A stretch of DNA of 64,000 nt, from positions 115,284,387-115,348,386 of the forward strand of contig OX578146.1 in the NCBI GenBank assembly GCA_951213105.1, in the 5' to 3' direction. Of the stretch, positions 12,810-25,135 are shown piece after piece (position 1 is the first letter of the stretch; the number at the start of each line of letters is the position of its first letter). This stretch comes from Amaurobius ferox. Lineage: Eukaryota; Arthropoda; Arachnida; Araneae; Amaurobiidae. The notes below the pieces were generated by a model that saw only the letters and a program-made list of their open reading frames with translations, was not told the DNA's origin and did not search any database. Position numbers and translations under genes: made by a program.

Positions 12810-14491
12810 TTTGTATTTTCTAAAAATATTAAAACTTGGTTAAATCTTACATTTTGTAAAGCTTCAATTGTTTTTTCATCATGTGAATGTCGTCTACTAA
12901 GGAGGGTTGCCCATAAGGGGGGACGGACACCTCTGGAGGGGGGAGGGGGTCCAGTCTCCAAAAGGGACCTACATCTCTAATATTTTCTTTTAGAGATTGA
13001 GAAAGACATTAAAATTCCACACACAGAAAGAGAGTAAATCAAATATGGAGATGTCCTCGATAAATGTTTGTAGAATGGTGAGTTGGGAGGGGTGAGGCGC
13101 ACACATTCTATGAGCGGCCCTGTACTGGGAATCTATCAGTGAAACTTTCTATCAGTGAAACAGATAACAGAATTTTAATCCCATGGCAGAATAGATTTAT
13201 TTTACATGCTCGATGAAAATTTACTTATATTCGAATTTTTCATTAAGAAACACTCATATAACAAACTACATTTTAAGAAATTAATCAATTTTGATAAGTA
13301 TATGGAATGTTGCGATCAACAATTAAGACTAATTACTAAATCAGCGATATCTTACAATTTAACGAATAAAATTGAAGGTAATTTTTACTTTACTAAACCG
13401 GGATGCGTTGGCTTTCTTCTTTTATTTATTTATTTTTTGTAATGTAAATAAAACGGCAATATATATAGATTCCAAATATCGCTTTAACTTTTTTCATCTG
13501 AAACATGCACATATATTTGCTGCAGTTATTTCACAAATATGGAATGGTTGTGTCGGCTCAATTTAACGAATAAAATTGATAGATGGTTCCTTCGGTTTAA
13601 TAAATATCGGTTAAAATAAATATCAGTTACTATTTAGGAGTGCAGCAGCGTTTCACCCCACCATGTTCTGTTCACTCGTCATTTCCGAAGGCGTAGCTAG
13701 CAAGAGTATATTACAACAATTCCTTGATTGGCGTGATTAAGTGGTTGCTCTTGGACGTCGCTCTATGCGAAATCGCGCTAATGGAATTTAATAATCAATA
13801 TAAAATATCCTAATGCAGCCCAAGACCTTGAAAACATTTCGAGCACTATTTTAATGCGTTTTCATCGCAATTTTACATGCGGTAGAATTAAAAGATACTT
13901 TTCTTCTAAAACTTGAAGATAAATTTACTTTAGAATTTCAAAAATTGAAAAATCATGAATGAATGATGCTTGGCGATAAAGTAAACTTAGCAATATTTGC
14001 TGTATCAATGTCGCGTAAACATATTGATAAATATTTCGTCAAAAATTTTTGGAATCTCACAAATACTCCCCTTCATAGTAAAAACTCCCCACTAAATACT
14101 AAAAATAAGAACCTCTTCCAGAAAGTGTGAAATCTCAAAATGGTTTGCCCCAAGTTTTTTCAGAAGCAGATGTGTTTTTTTTTAGGTCTAAATTATCCTG
14201 CTGAAGGATCCTAAGCCTCCTTAAAATCACATGTAGCTCTTTCTAGTGGAGGGCAAATAAAAAAAAAATGACTACGACTAAAAAGGGGCTACGCATGATC
14301 ACCTGTAGGGTTAGAATTCTTCTGAAGGGTGATCTAAGCTTGAAAGTAAAACTCTGGTTCTTCGGAAACTTGGCAAAAACCAATATAAGATATCATAAAT
14401 ATTTTTAGAGAAGATTTTTGCATTTTATACGTGGCTCGCCTCATAAAAACAATATTAATATAAATATATTAACTTAAGTAATATATTAATA
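12810..14491. other. AT-rich DNA, with one G-rich patch
   Basis: Nothing coding is recognised. A G-rich patch at about 12898-12960 (runs of five to seven G) stands out from the AT-rich surroundings but matches no family I know. Confidence 0.3.
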
Positions 14492-14917
14492 CTAGCCGAA
14501 TACCCGTTGAAAATCAACGGTCTTGCAATAAGCAACCACTGAATAATGTAATTTTTTTAATAATTCATGTTTCACATTTATTCGACAAATCGAATATTTT
14601 GGTGTGTAGAACCCCCTAAAGAAGAAAATATTGGGAAACTTAATTTGCGCATTTCTTCCATTCGAATTATCTACCCGCACACCACATTAAATTCCATCTC
14701 AACCCGAGGCACACCTATTTTACCATTTCTCCTCTTAACTATTTTATGTGAAGCACACCCATAAATGAACATTTTTGAAAATATCTGTTTGTCTTGGGTT
14801 TTTTATCAGATGATTGGCCCATATGACAAATAGCAGGTCTCTATCACATTTAGAAGGAAGCGTGCCTCATTTATTCTGAAAATAGAAAATATTAGTGTGC
14901 GACACCCCTTAAAGTAG

Positions 14918-15068
14918 CCCGGCAACACATTCTGCTACCTGGCACATCCCGGACTTCCAAACAGTTACCTTACACCTTTCTGGTAGGTCGGACGGTCTGG
15001 GTCTCAACAACAACAACACATTCTGCTACCGTTAACCTTTGGGTTGGCCGTGTGGTCTGCGTCTTCAA
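14918..15068 (+). mobile_element. 5'-truncated SINE tail, itself interrupted
   Basis: Pieces 14918-14939 and 15031-15068 join to a diverged form of the SINE 3' end (CCCGGC...GTTACC...GGCCGTGTGGTCTGCGTCTTC). The insertion is flanked by a 13-bp target duplication, CCCCTTAAAGTAG, at 14905-14917 and 15069-15081. It sits in the second Helitron unit. The ending TGGTCTGCGTCTTC differs from the common GGTCTGGGTC, so it represents another subfamily or an older copy. It was present before the inner SINE fragment arrived. Confidence 0.8.
14940..15015 (+). mobile_element. 5'-truncated SINE tail nested in the previous one
   Basis: 76 bp match the last part of the common SINE: TGGCAC, CCAAACAGTTACCTTACACC, GGTAGGTCGGACGGTCTGGG, ending in a (CAA)n tail. 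It is flanked by a 15-bp target duplication ACACATTCTGCTACC at 14925-14939 and 15016-15030. Severe 5' truncation plus a duplication of this size fits target-primed reverse transcription by a LINE. Confidence 0.88.
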
Positions 15069-16271
15069 CCCCTTAAAGTAGCAAATATTGGAAATCTGAA
15101 ATTTCACACTTTCTTCCTTTCAAACTATCTACCCAAACACCAAATTTGATGTCCATATCCTATCGAGAAGCATGTTTTATCTATCACTTCACCTTTCGAA
15201 CGTTTTACTGTGTAGTGCCCCGTCAATGAACATTTTTGTCAAACCGTATTCATCTTTGGTTTTTTTGTCGAATGGTTAGCCCATATACTAAATTTCAAGC
15301 CTCTATCACATTGTAAAGTAGGCGTTTTTCATTTGTTCGGCAAATCGAACATTTTAGTGAGCGGCACCCCCTAAAATAGTAAATGTTGGAAAACTGAAAT
15401 TGCACACATTCTTCCTTTCCAACTATAGTCCCGTACACTAAATTTGAAGTCTCTATCTCATCGCGTAGCATGCCTTTCTAGCATTTCACCTTTCGAATGC
15501 TTTTGTGTGGAGTACCCATCCCCTTAAATACACATTTTTGAAAAACTCTATTCTTTTTGTGATTTCTATCACATGATTCTCCCATATACTAAATATCAAG
15601 CCTCTATGACGTTTTAAAAGGGACGTTTCTCCTTTATTCCGAAAATGGAACATTTTGGTGTACGACACCCCCTAAAGTAGAAAATATTGGTAAACTGAAA
15701 TTGTACACTTTCTTCCTTCTAACTTCTAAACTATCTACCCTTACACCAAATTTGATATCTCTATCTCATTCCGAAGCACTGTTGTTTATCAATTCACTTT
15801 TCGAACATTTTACTCTGGAGCACCCCCTTAAACGAACATTTTTGAAAAACTATATTCTTTTTGGGTGTTTTCATCAAATGATTAGCTTATATATCAAATT
15901 TCAAGCCTCTATCAAATTTTAAAGTAGCCATTTTTCATTTATTCGGTAAATCGAACATTTTGGTGAGCGGCACCTCCTTAAGTGGAAAATATTGGAAATC
16001 TGAAATTGCACACTTTGTTCCTTTCAAACGATTTATCCATACACCAAATTTGAAGTCTCTATTTTATCGCAAAGCATGCTTTCCTATCATTTCACTTTTC
16101 GAACGTTTTGTTGGGGAGCAACCCCCTCTAAAGAACGTTTTCGAAAAATTCGATTGTTCCAGGGGGTTTTATCGAACGACCGAGTAGTGTACTAAATTGC
16201 AATTCTCTATCTATTCGGGAAGTGCCTAAAAAAGCGTGACTGATGGACACTTGGCAATTAGTATATATAGG

Positions 16272-17510
16272 TATTAATATGGTTATACATTTTTACCATA
16301 AAGTGCTGTTTTGTGCATTTTTTGTAGTAATGAATCTCTAAAGTACAAGTTTCAAAATGAAATATTAATTTAAATTAAAAATAATGTTAGTAATGTCCTA
16401 TTATGTCAACATGCGAATGTTGCTTGTATATGGGCAGCTAAATATCTCACTATACAGCGTTGAATACGGATATTTTATACACAATCACTTTACGACATAC
16501 TTAACAGAAATTCAAATATTATCAGAAATGTAAGTATATTTACAATATAAATTCAATATGGTTAAATGTTTTCTCAAAATTTCATATCGTATAATGTGCA
16601 TGCCACCTTTCAGATAATAAAATACACAATGTGTACATATAATTGTACGCAGGTAATTTTACAAGTAACATATAATGGTTATGAAAAGTAATAGCTATAT
16701 ATCCATAGTTAATGTTCTGAAGGAATAGTTTAAAAGTACTTACTAAAGAGCTCAAAGGTATTTTTAATGTTTAAAATGGTTTTTGTTTGGCGCTGTGCTT
16801 TAACAAATTCATAAATCATTCATATACTACGTGTATGAAATTTAAATATGACATTTATCTAAAGCTTCACTAACAATGAATATAAAAACTACTTACTATT
16901 GCTAACACCAGCATAAAATTCCTTACCTGAAAAGAAGAGTAATTTAATTATTTTCCCATATTTACACAAATAATATTTTATGTTACATATATTTTGATCA
17001 TGAATATTAAATAATCACCACAGATTATAAGAAATGTTTTAATAGTAGCTTTTCATCATATTACTAACGAGATGTGTTATTTTTTACTTCAAAGTGCACT
17101 TTTAATTTGATTTTCCTGATACGGGTATCTTTATTGAAACAAAACTGTTTAACTACGTGGCAAGAATATGACTTTAGATTAAAACTCGAGAGAGTATTTT
17201 TACATTTTTACTTTATCATATTACGTAATATAGTTTAGAGAAAATATTATTTCCATGAAAAATTTCAAATTCAAGATTTCGATGCCAATATATATTTTAA
17301 AACCTTCTGAACACGTTTTGATTATATTTGGAGTGATGTTCGTCTGTCTGTCTATGGTAGATTTTTTGTGCACACGATAGTGACCACACATGTTAATGTA
17401 TTTTCACAAAACTTTATATCCGGTTTTGTTATAAAAAAATCTAGAACTAGATAGAATTATTTTTTACTTGAGAGAAAACTTTGAAAGCTATTCGAAATTT
17501 TATATTTTTT
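16272..17510. other. AT-rich DNA, nothing recognised
   Basis: No gene. A CTGTCTGTCTATGG stretch with GTGCACACGATAGTGACC at about 17340-17390 is reminiscent of other CTGT-containing remnants in the window but cannot be assigned. Confidence 0.3.
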
Positions 17511-18487
17511 ACTTTCCCAATAATACATGGTAATGTATAGGGAAAGTATTGGAATCATGTCGAAAAGCGCAACTCGAGTTTTCGACGGATCTACACGTTT
17601 CAAGACCTCTAGAATACGAAAAAACCATTTCCATCGTGACGTCTGTGTGTCTGTCTGAGTGTCTGTCTGTGCATATTTTGTATCCACTCTAACTAAAAAA
17701 CTAATGGACCAAATTTCATAAAATTTGGTAGGTAAGTCACTTGTGGGCGAGTCTGGTACTGATTAGCTTTAGGTATGATTCGAGACCTCTAAAATTAAAA
17801 AAACAATTTTTAGCGTGACGTCTGTGTGTGTTTCTGTGTGTCTGTGCAATGTATGTATCCAATCTAACTAAAAAACTAATGGACCGAATTTCATCAAATT
17901 TGGTATGTGTAGTCACTTTGGTGAGACCCTGGTACTGATTAGTTTTTTGGTAGGAATCGTAAAAACAGAACCAGCCTTTTTTGCGAAATGTGTCGTAAAA
18001 ATTTCATGTATCCACTCTAGCTAAAATTAAATTGACCAAATTTCACAAAATTTGGTAGATAAGTTACTTGAGGGATACTCTGGTGGTGATTAAATTTTGG
18101 TACGATTCGGAAAAGAAAAATCTGCCTTTTTTTTACGAAATTGCCTTAAAAAATCACAATAATCTAAAAAAACGGAGACTACGTATTCTGAAATGTATCC
18201 ATTAAATTCTTGTTTTATACGCAATGTTTGGCGGGGAAAAGACAGATCACAGATTCCATTATACTTAAGGACTAAACGTTCTCAAGATATTTGGGATTTC
18301 TTGCATTTTTGTTACGCCGCTATTGGGAAAATGTCTACATAATTACCAAATAAAAATAAAAATTGAATAATTAAAAATGCAAATTTAGTATTATTCGGAG
18401 CAATTAAACCCAATCTAATGAATTATAAAAGAAATGAAGAATATCTGAATTTGAGTCTGCAGGAAAAGTCATGTGCTGGCCACATCA
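17511..18487 (+). mobile_element. Hairpin-ended repeat, full length (subfamily 2)
   Basis: Starts ACTTTCCCAATAATACATGG and folds with the following ATGTATAGGGAAAGTA. The body contains CGAGTTTTCGACGGATCTAC, a CTGTGTGTCTGTCTG core, and repeated ACTAAAAAACTAATGGACC...AAATTTCAT blocks (three diverged internal repeats at about 17690, 17865 and 18010). It ends AGTCATGTGCTGGCCACATCA, where ATGTG/CACAT can pair. It lacks coding capacity. Opposite ends share a short inverted ACTTTCC/GGAAAAGT motif. These traits resemble non-autonomous Helentrons (HINE/DINE-1 type), but that class is an inference. Close relative: 59795-60300. Confidence 0.65.
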
Positions 18488-21400
18488 AATTTTTTAACAT
18501 GGTATGAAAATTGGGACACATTTTGGCATGAATATGCATAAAAGGGTGTATATATGGCACAATGAGTACGTGACTTAATAGTTTCAATCACTGTTTTGGA
18601 AAATAGCCGAGATAGAATTGGTTTGTTCGTAACGTCATTAGCCACTTTCGGGGACTAGTTACCTCTCCCCTGGGGATACATTGGCAAGTATGTTATCGAT
18701 CAAAAAATTTCTCCAAGCCCTTTAAAGTGAAGGGTAACACGCTATAACTGTATATATATTTGGACCCACAATACGGTTGTTCAAATGTTTTCTTGTAAAA
18801 TTTGAAAAAAAGAATAAAAGTGTTACGAAAAATGGATTCTAGTATTAGAAAGTCGAATTGGGCCACATTGCAGTTAATTATGAACGAAATGGCTGCAACC
18901 AGCCAATATAAAGTAATCTGTGTAAGCCTGAAACGTATGAGACTAAAAGTATTTCCGCCTTGAGTGTCAGTGGTGTATAAAATGTATTGTTCAGGGTCAA
19001 AATAATTAAAGTATCCTGCTTCAAAGCGTATTTTAGGGATGTCAAGAAGCCGAGACTGCATAAAATTTCATACGAAATTCTTCAAAACTTGCAGTAGCGA
19101 TTTCAGCAAAAGTAAATTACGATAAAGAGACTTCTGCCCTATAATAGGACGTAGCATAAACACAAGAAATAGAAAAAAAACAAAATATCTATTATAGTAA
19201 AACGACTTCTGCCAGAGCAATCAGAATCATACAGCCCGCTGTTACAGGACTGAAGTATCTTTATATTTTTTTATCTCTTACAACGTTGCGTACTTATGAC
19301 TGGGGTTAAAGTAATATCCTACATTGTTATTAGATTCCTAGTAAATACTTAGAAACCAGAAAAATTCCAAAAATTTTTCTGAAAATAATTTTACGAGTAC
19401 TTACTTACAAGTAGCAATAATCAGGACACTATGGTTAATTGGTAGCACAGATTAACATATACAAATATTTCACTCGACCTCAGCGCCCGCAACCGCCAAC
19501 CAAAATATCAAGGTTGGCAGGCTTGGCGATGATCTGTGACGGTTTTCGCCAAGACGTTCTGCTAATATAACCCTATTTGGCACTAAACGAAACACTTGGA
19601 ACTTAGAACTTTGTTCTATCATCGCATGTTACTTTCACTGCTATTTTATGGATTACTAAAAGAAAAGGAATTACGTTTAAAAGGTATGTAACTTACTTTT
19701 ATTTAAATAAAAAAATTATGTGCTATCTCTCCCATATGTCATCCTATGCACGTGTTCGTCATAAGAAATTGGTGCAGTATCATCACTGCCGCCTAGATTA
19801 TAAATTCTAAGAAGCAATGGCATTATTAGTTAAAAAACCTTTTCCACATTTATATAAAATGTATAAAAATTGATATTTGGATAGCTTTTTCTAGAGAAAG
19901 TTGAATATAATATTGGATGTGTATATATTTTACATGCTTTTTACTAACTGACGTAATGTGGAAAATAATCCCCCCCTTCTAATTAACGATTGAGTTCGAC
20001 ACCTTTGATAATGCATTTATGTAAATTTGTTATTTAGTATAAGAATACAGTTTAGTATAGTGTATTTAAAGAAATATATATATATAATAACATCATCCCA
20101 GAATAAATTAAGAACTAAGCAATTTAACTATCTACACGCTAGTATACTTTTTAGGCTGAAAATATTATATAATATTTTAATCTTTTGGGTATGTTAGCTT
20201 GTAATTTTTGGTGTATAATGATTTACAGTGATGCAATGGGTCAATTTTTTTATTTAGTTTATGATTGCATGAATTAAATATATATATCTGTGTTTATTTA
20301 TTTAAAGTTAAACATATTACACATAAAAATATTTTTAAATGCTGATCATGTTTATAGTTTAAAAAATTTTAGAAGTACAGTTTATTTACTTATTTTTTTT
20401 GGCCGCATTAACATAAAATCGCCAATTGAGCAATAGTCGCCAAATCTAACAGTCGAGGATGGTTGGCTCATCGTACGCTAGTTTCTATGCGAAATCCTAT
20501 GTTAACGATGTTGCCATAGGTTCCTATGGGAGTGAACCTTCTGAATATAGTATTCTGTGATTGGTGGTAATCAGGATTGCAAATTTAGCCATGGCTAGAT
20601 CAAGTCATTTTTCGGAAAGCAAAATGCTTAAAAATATCTAAATCTAGCCATAAAATAGCTGTTATCAACTACGTATAACGGACATCTATGAAATCTAGCC
20701 ATTTTTTGCTAGGATTCTAGCCATAAGGGTTACTCAAGTGTTGGCAACCTTGATAGTGATGGATGATTAGTTGAGCAATTTCTTGCTTTCAAAAGCAAAT
20801 TAATTAAGAAGTTCACTGTAGGGGTACATACAGCACTGTGAGTGGTAAAATGGGTAAAATATACATACTGAATAATTTCTAAATGACAAATTGGTGAAAA
20901 TATATGAGACGTTTTATGTTTTCTTGTTTGCAGCTCTATAAAAACTATAAAATAACGACGAAAACTATAAAATAGCAGCAGTGTGTTCTAGTATTCCTTC
21001 TTGCAAGTATAGTATCAAAGGTGATTTCATGTTAGTAATTTATCTTTATATAAGCAATTTGATTTGAGCTGTCGCGAAACTTTCCTTTTATTTAAAAAGG
21101 CCACGTCCTGTATTTTCCCTCAGATAACGATTCCTGTTCGATTTAGTATTTGCGCTATATTTATTACACCCTTCTTTTAATGACATTTTCCTGGTGAATC
21201 GTAATTAACATTTTATTTGTAGACAGCTTACAGAATACTTTCTGATAAATCGAGGCACATTCACATGGGGGAAATTCTGAAAATGTTACAAGAGCGGCAA
21301 AATGGTATGGATTACATTCAAAAGTGGTGCTATACACCAGATTGAATGCAAAAAAATCAGGTGTGATGCCCATAACTTACATTATAGACTAAAATCATCC

Positions 21401-21589
21401 CCCTCCCTTTATTTCATAATACATTGACTTTGATTGTACAAAATATCACGGATAGATGAATGAAATTACATCAAATGTTCTCTATAAATTTAATTTTTAT
21501 TTTTATTTGGCAACTTAGTGTATTTTAATATAGTGACGTGATATTTTTTTTTTATAAAATAGCTTTTGGTCTAGAATAGATACATGCAT
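18488..21589. other. AT-rich DNA without recognised genes
   Basis: The longest open frame (minus strand, 18693-19061, 122 codons) has no domain I recognise. At 20580-20745 the motif TAGCCAT occurs four times in 170 bp. No terminal repeats or Pol III boxes were seen. Confidence 0.3.
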
Positions 21590-21770
21590 TACGCACACAC
21601 AAACAGGCAGATACATACAGGTAGGCACACACACAGATGTCAGCCTAAGAATAATGAAATTGCGTTCGACAGCGCCTGAAACATGTAGATTCGTGGAAAA
21701 TTCGAATTTGTATTTCTCCATCTATTCTAATACTTCCCTATGCACCGCTACTATGTATGTAAAAAAAGTA
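21590..21770 (-). mobile_element. Degenerate copy of hairpin-ended repeat
   Basis: On the minus strand it starts in a degraded terminal hairpin (ACATAGTAGCGGTGCATAGG then GAAGTATTAGAATAG), passes through a GAATTTTCCACGAATCTACATG block and a TGTGTGTGCCTACCTG core, then fades out. The order matches the 17511 and 59795 copies. Confidence 0.5.
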
Positions 21771-21779
21771 AACTTAGGA

Positions 21780-22444
21780 GCCCATTACGAGAAGTTAAAG
21801 AACTGTGTCTCCAACGTATCGCCGAGTTCTGATTTTAAATCATATATACAAAATATGGTAATCGCGAAAAGACATTAAAATGGCAGAAAACAAAAAAAAA
21901 ATATTATCATAAAATTAAAACATTAAAATTGTGTTAAAGAAATGGGTTTTGTTTTAAATAGCGTTATGAAAGTAATAGAATAACTATAATTATGCGGGTA
22001 ATATTATAACAATAATATAATATTGTCTGAAATATCTTCTCAATATATTGCCTGTCCTCGAAAAAAGAATAATATTTACAGACAAATATCATTATTTGAA
22101 GGTCTGGGTCGTTTGAAATGGGCAAAAAATTTGGCGAGTTTTAAAAATTCGCCTTTTGGTTAAGAATTTCCAGAATTACTTAGATTTCTTAAAATCTTTA
22201 CAAAGGTGATATATAAGATGGTCCTCGTTCAGTTAGTGGGAGTTAGCAACATTTAGTCAAATTTGCCGGCAAAGCCACCAAATTTGTCCCCAAGTTATGG
22301 GGACGCGGACATTCAAATAGCAACAATAGTTGCTTGAAAATGTCTTTTTTCTACAAGTTCAGGAAATAAGACACCAAGATATTTTATGTATTCCACACAA
22401 TAAAATATATTTTATGTAAACTTCTGACATCACGAGACATCACG

Positions 22445-22482
<38 letters not shown>

Positions 22483-23500
22483 CTCTTGATCATTAAAACT
22501 ATATGCGAAACCTGGTTGAAATGACCACCAATGGCACGGAAAAAAAGGGTCACTTTATGAAAATTGTGTTGGTTACTATACGAAAATGGTATTGTCAGGG
22601 ACATGCGGGTATGCTGTCTAGGGCTCCAGCATTAGATAGGCCCCAAATTAAATAATTTCAAAAATTAACGGTTGCTTGCTCAAAACAAAAATAAAATAAA
22701 ATGTATGCCATCGGAATTGGGTTTGCCCAGCGGATAGATTCATTTTAGGGATATATAGGATTTAACCGCTCCAATTTTACATATCGGCTGAAATAAAAAA
22801 AGTTGCCAATAATTTAAATTCCATTAAAATGTGTAAAAACCATATTCTGTATACCTTTTTCTAGAATGCAATTTTGATTTGAGAAATATTTTGTTCATTT
22901 CATATATTCATATATATCGTGAGGTGTGGGGAGGGGCCAGAGGAATGTCTGCTCCTGGCCCCAGTTAGACTAAGTAGGGCCCTGGGTATGGTCACTTTAG
23001 GAAAATCGGTCACTTTAATAAAGTGCTCAGTATACAAATGTGGACACTTTTTCATATTTCACTGTACTTAAATCGTATGCTTAACAAACATTTATTTGCA
23101 TTAGAAATATAAAAAGAGCCACAACTCTGCAAATTCTGGAAGTTGGAACTTACACTTTTACATACAATCATTTTCATACTAGCACTTTTAAATCAAATGT
23201 ATTTCATTTTTCCCTTCTGGTCATATTTTTTAATGGTTCCCTTGTCAGACACAGGCTGCATCAATGTGACACATAGGAGTTATATTTGCAGGCGCATGGT
23301 GAAATATGTGAAAGGAATGGAACATAAAATAATATGATCTACAGAGAAAACACCATTTGAAAGTGTAGGAAATTTCAAATGTATTAATAACAGAATAAAA
23401 TTTTGAAGACTATAGCTAATGTATAACTGCTTTAAATTATTATATTATTTTATGATTACAACCCCCACTTGAAGTTCCTTAATAGTTCCTTCTCCTTAGT
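21780..23500. other. AT-rich DNA, nothing recognised besides the AT run
   Basis: No gene or named repeat is supported. A stretch around 22505-23000 repeats the phrases GGTCACTTTA and GAAAAT with spacing too irregular to call a repeat unit. Confidence 0.3.
22447..22479. repeat. (AT)n microsatellite
   Basis: About 16 uninterrupted AT dinucleotides. Confidence 0.95.
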
Positions 23501-23501
23501 T

Positions 23502-23778
23502 CCAGACCGTCTGATCTACCCGAAGGTGTGTAAAGTGTATTTTTAGACGGCTGGGAAGTGCCACTCAATTTCGACCGGAACACAGTAGAGGATGCATCCA
23601 CAGGAGCCGTACTTTCCTTCCCCTACCACCAACATCTCAAAAGGACTTACGGACCCACATATTTAACGTGATCCTACTCCGCGTGAACACGGGGCAGTTT
23701 GGTCTGAGGCGGGAATCGAACTCGAGTCGTGCAAGTGCAATTCCCTCGTGCTAACCACTTGGCTGTCCCACACCTCTA
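23502..23778 (-). mobile_element. tRNA-derived SINE, minus strand
   Basis: On the minus strand the A box region reads ACAGCCAAGTGGTTAGCACG (about 23750-23772) and the B box GAGTTCGATTCCCGCC (about 23715-23732). The body follows with GTGTTCACGCGGAGTAGGAT, TTAAATATGTGGGTCCGTAA and GTTGGTGGTAGGGGAAGG, then the 3' end GGTAGATCAGACGGTCTGG near 23505. It is essentially full length with scattered substitutions. No clear flanking duplication was found. Confidence 0.88.
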
Positions 23779-23779
23779 C

Positions 23780-25135
23780 CAGTCGGGATGAAAAATTATA
23801 TAGTCAACCAACGTGTCATATGATTGCCAATGCTTTCCCTTTAGATTCATTACCAGCCCAATTTGAAGCAATCGAAATCAATCAAACTTGCTATCTGCAG
23901 ATCAATCCAATGATTCACTTCTAAATTCCACCACCTTCAAAGTTTTGAATAATGATAAATTTCTATTCGAGGCGTGCGTAACCATAATGAATATTCAGTC
24001 TACTGTAAAATTGATTATTAATGGCTATATGGTTATAAATTTCCTATAATGATCAATGTTCACCTCTGAAGAGGGTAGTTCATTATAAAGTTCAAAGTTG
24101 AGGGATGGGAAAGTTTGCATCAGTTGCATTGAAATTTGGTTACAGATGGAGATCATGACAGGAAAACGCTGCACAAGTAATTAATTCTGTGTCCCAAATT
24201 CGCGATATAAGGACAGTCCAATCCTCCTCCTGTAAACAGGATCTGCTACGCGAAGGGTTTTTTGATGGTGGAAAAACGGAACGTGAGGGAGTTTTCAAAT
24301 ATTTGAATATAGTTCTAAGCATTTATTTTTCAGACGATGTGGGCCAGTCCAGGAAATAATCTAATTAAAATTTTATTATTTTATACCTATCCGTAAAACA
24401 AGAGTTAAAAAGTATGTTTCTATATGTATCTCGTAATCACTAAAAACTCAAGCAAATCGATTTACATACCTTTGTTGATTTCTTAAGTATTATTGAAATC
24501 AGGGTTAAGACTTTTTTCGGATTTGCAATGTCATTACATACATTGTGCTCATCTCCATTGGCCATGATTTGTTTGGTTGCTCATTCCCGGCTGTTTAAAC
24601 TATTATGCATATCTTACCCCCCCTTCCGCTAAGCACTATGCTACCATGCTGCGTTATTAAAAAAGTTCCCCCCCTTTTTTTTAAATATGGCGGGTTTTAT
24701 TATTTATACACAAATATTTTACAAACAATATTTGAATTTTATACATAAATATTTATTTAATAATAAAAGCTTAAATATGCAATAAATGTTTAATGTCAAA
24801 CGAGATTTTCCGATCTCCCATAGGGTGTAATTCCATTTTTGAGCTGCTTATGTAGCAGACTGGTAAGAAAACACGGGATTTCGGAAATAAAGAGCTAGTT
24901 GGAAAACTTCAACGATTGTTTTTTTTTTCCGGGGGGGGGGGGGGGGGGGTGAGAAACATCTACTACGTACTATCCCACATGTCATAAAATCTAAATTGTG
25001 ACATTCGTATTTTTCTTGCTTCTTCTAATAACTAGCCCCACCAAACACTCTTAACATTGCATCTCTCAATTACATCAACCCTCCTGCACTCTCCCCTCCC
25101 CCACAGCTCATTTCCAATTCAAAACAAAAAAAATA
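23780..25135. other. AT-rich DNA, nothing recognised besides the G run
   Basis: No coding region or known repeat seen apart from the T/G homopolymer near 24.9 kb. Confidence 0.3.
24919..24949 (+). repeat. T10-CC-G19 homopolymer tract
   Basis: A run of ten T (24919-24928), CC, then nineteen G (24931-24949). Long G runs can form quadruplexes and are error-prone in sequencing, so the exact length is uncertain. Confidence 0.9.

Larger units (their letters stand above)
14575..16215. repeat. Five ~300-bp tandem units inside the Helitron
   Basis: On the plus strand each unit starts with a variant of CATTTATTCGGNAAATCGAA followed by ATTTTGGTG and CACCCCCTAAAGTAG. Starts are near 14575, 14868, 15330, 15631 and 15936. 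Spacings are 293, 462, 301 and 305 bp. The 462-bp gap is one unit plus about 160 bp of inserted SINE sequence and its duplications. Units are clearly diverged from each other. Confidence 0.85.
14492..16271 (-). mobile_element. Non-autonomous Helitron with tandem internal units
   Basis: Read on the minus strand, the 3' end is a hairpin CCGTTGATTTTCAACGG, then GTATTCGG, then CTAG, followed by host T. That is the canonical Helitron 3' terminus (hairpin 8-12 nt before CTRR, inserted between A and T). The other end reads CCTATATATACTAATTGCC after a host A, close to the usual TCTATATATAC Helitron start with the first T changed. No Rep/helicase is encoded, so it is non-autonomous. Nearly all the interior is an array of ~300-bp repeats. 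Two nested SINE fragments interrupt it at 14918-15068. The substitutions between units suggest it is old. Confidence 0.7.

Noticed and set aside
14481..16279. 8-bp TATTAATA on both sides of the minus-strand Helitron as a target duplication
   Set aside because: Helitrons do not make duplications, and the surrounding DNA is TA-rich enough for a chance match.
18693..19061. 122-codon minus-strand open frame
   Set aside because: No recognisable domain or conserved motif; a frame of this length can occur by chance in 64 kb. No splice or promoter signal noticed.
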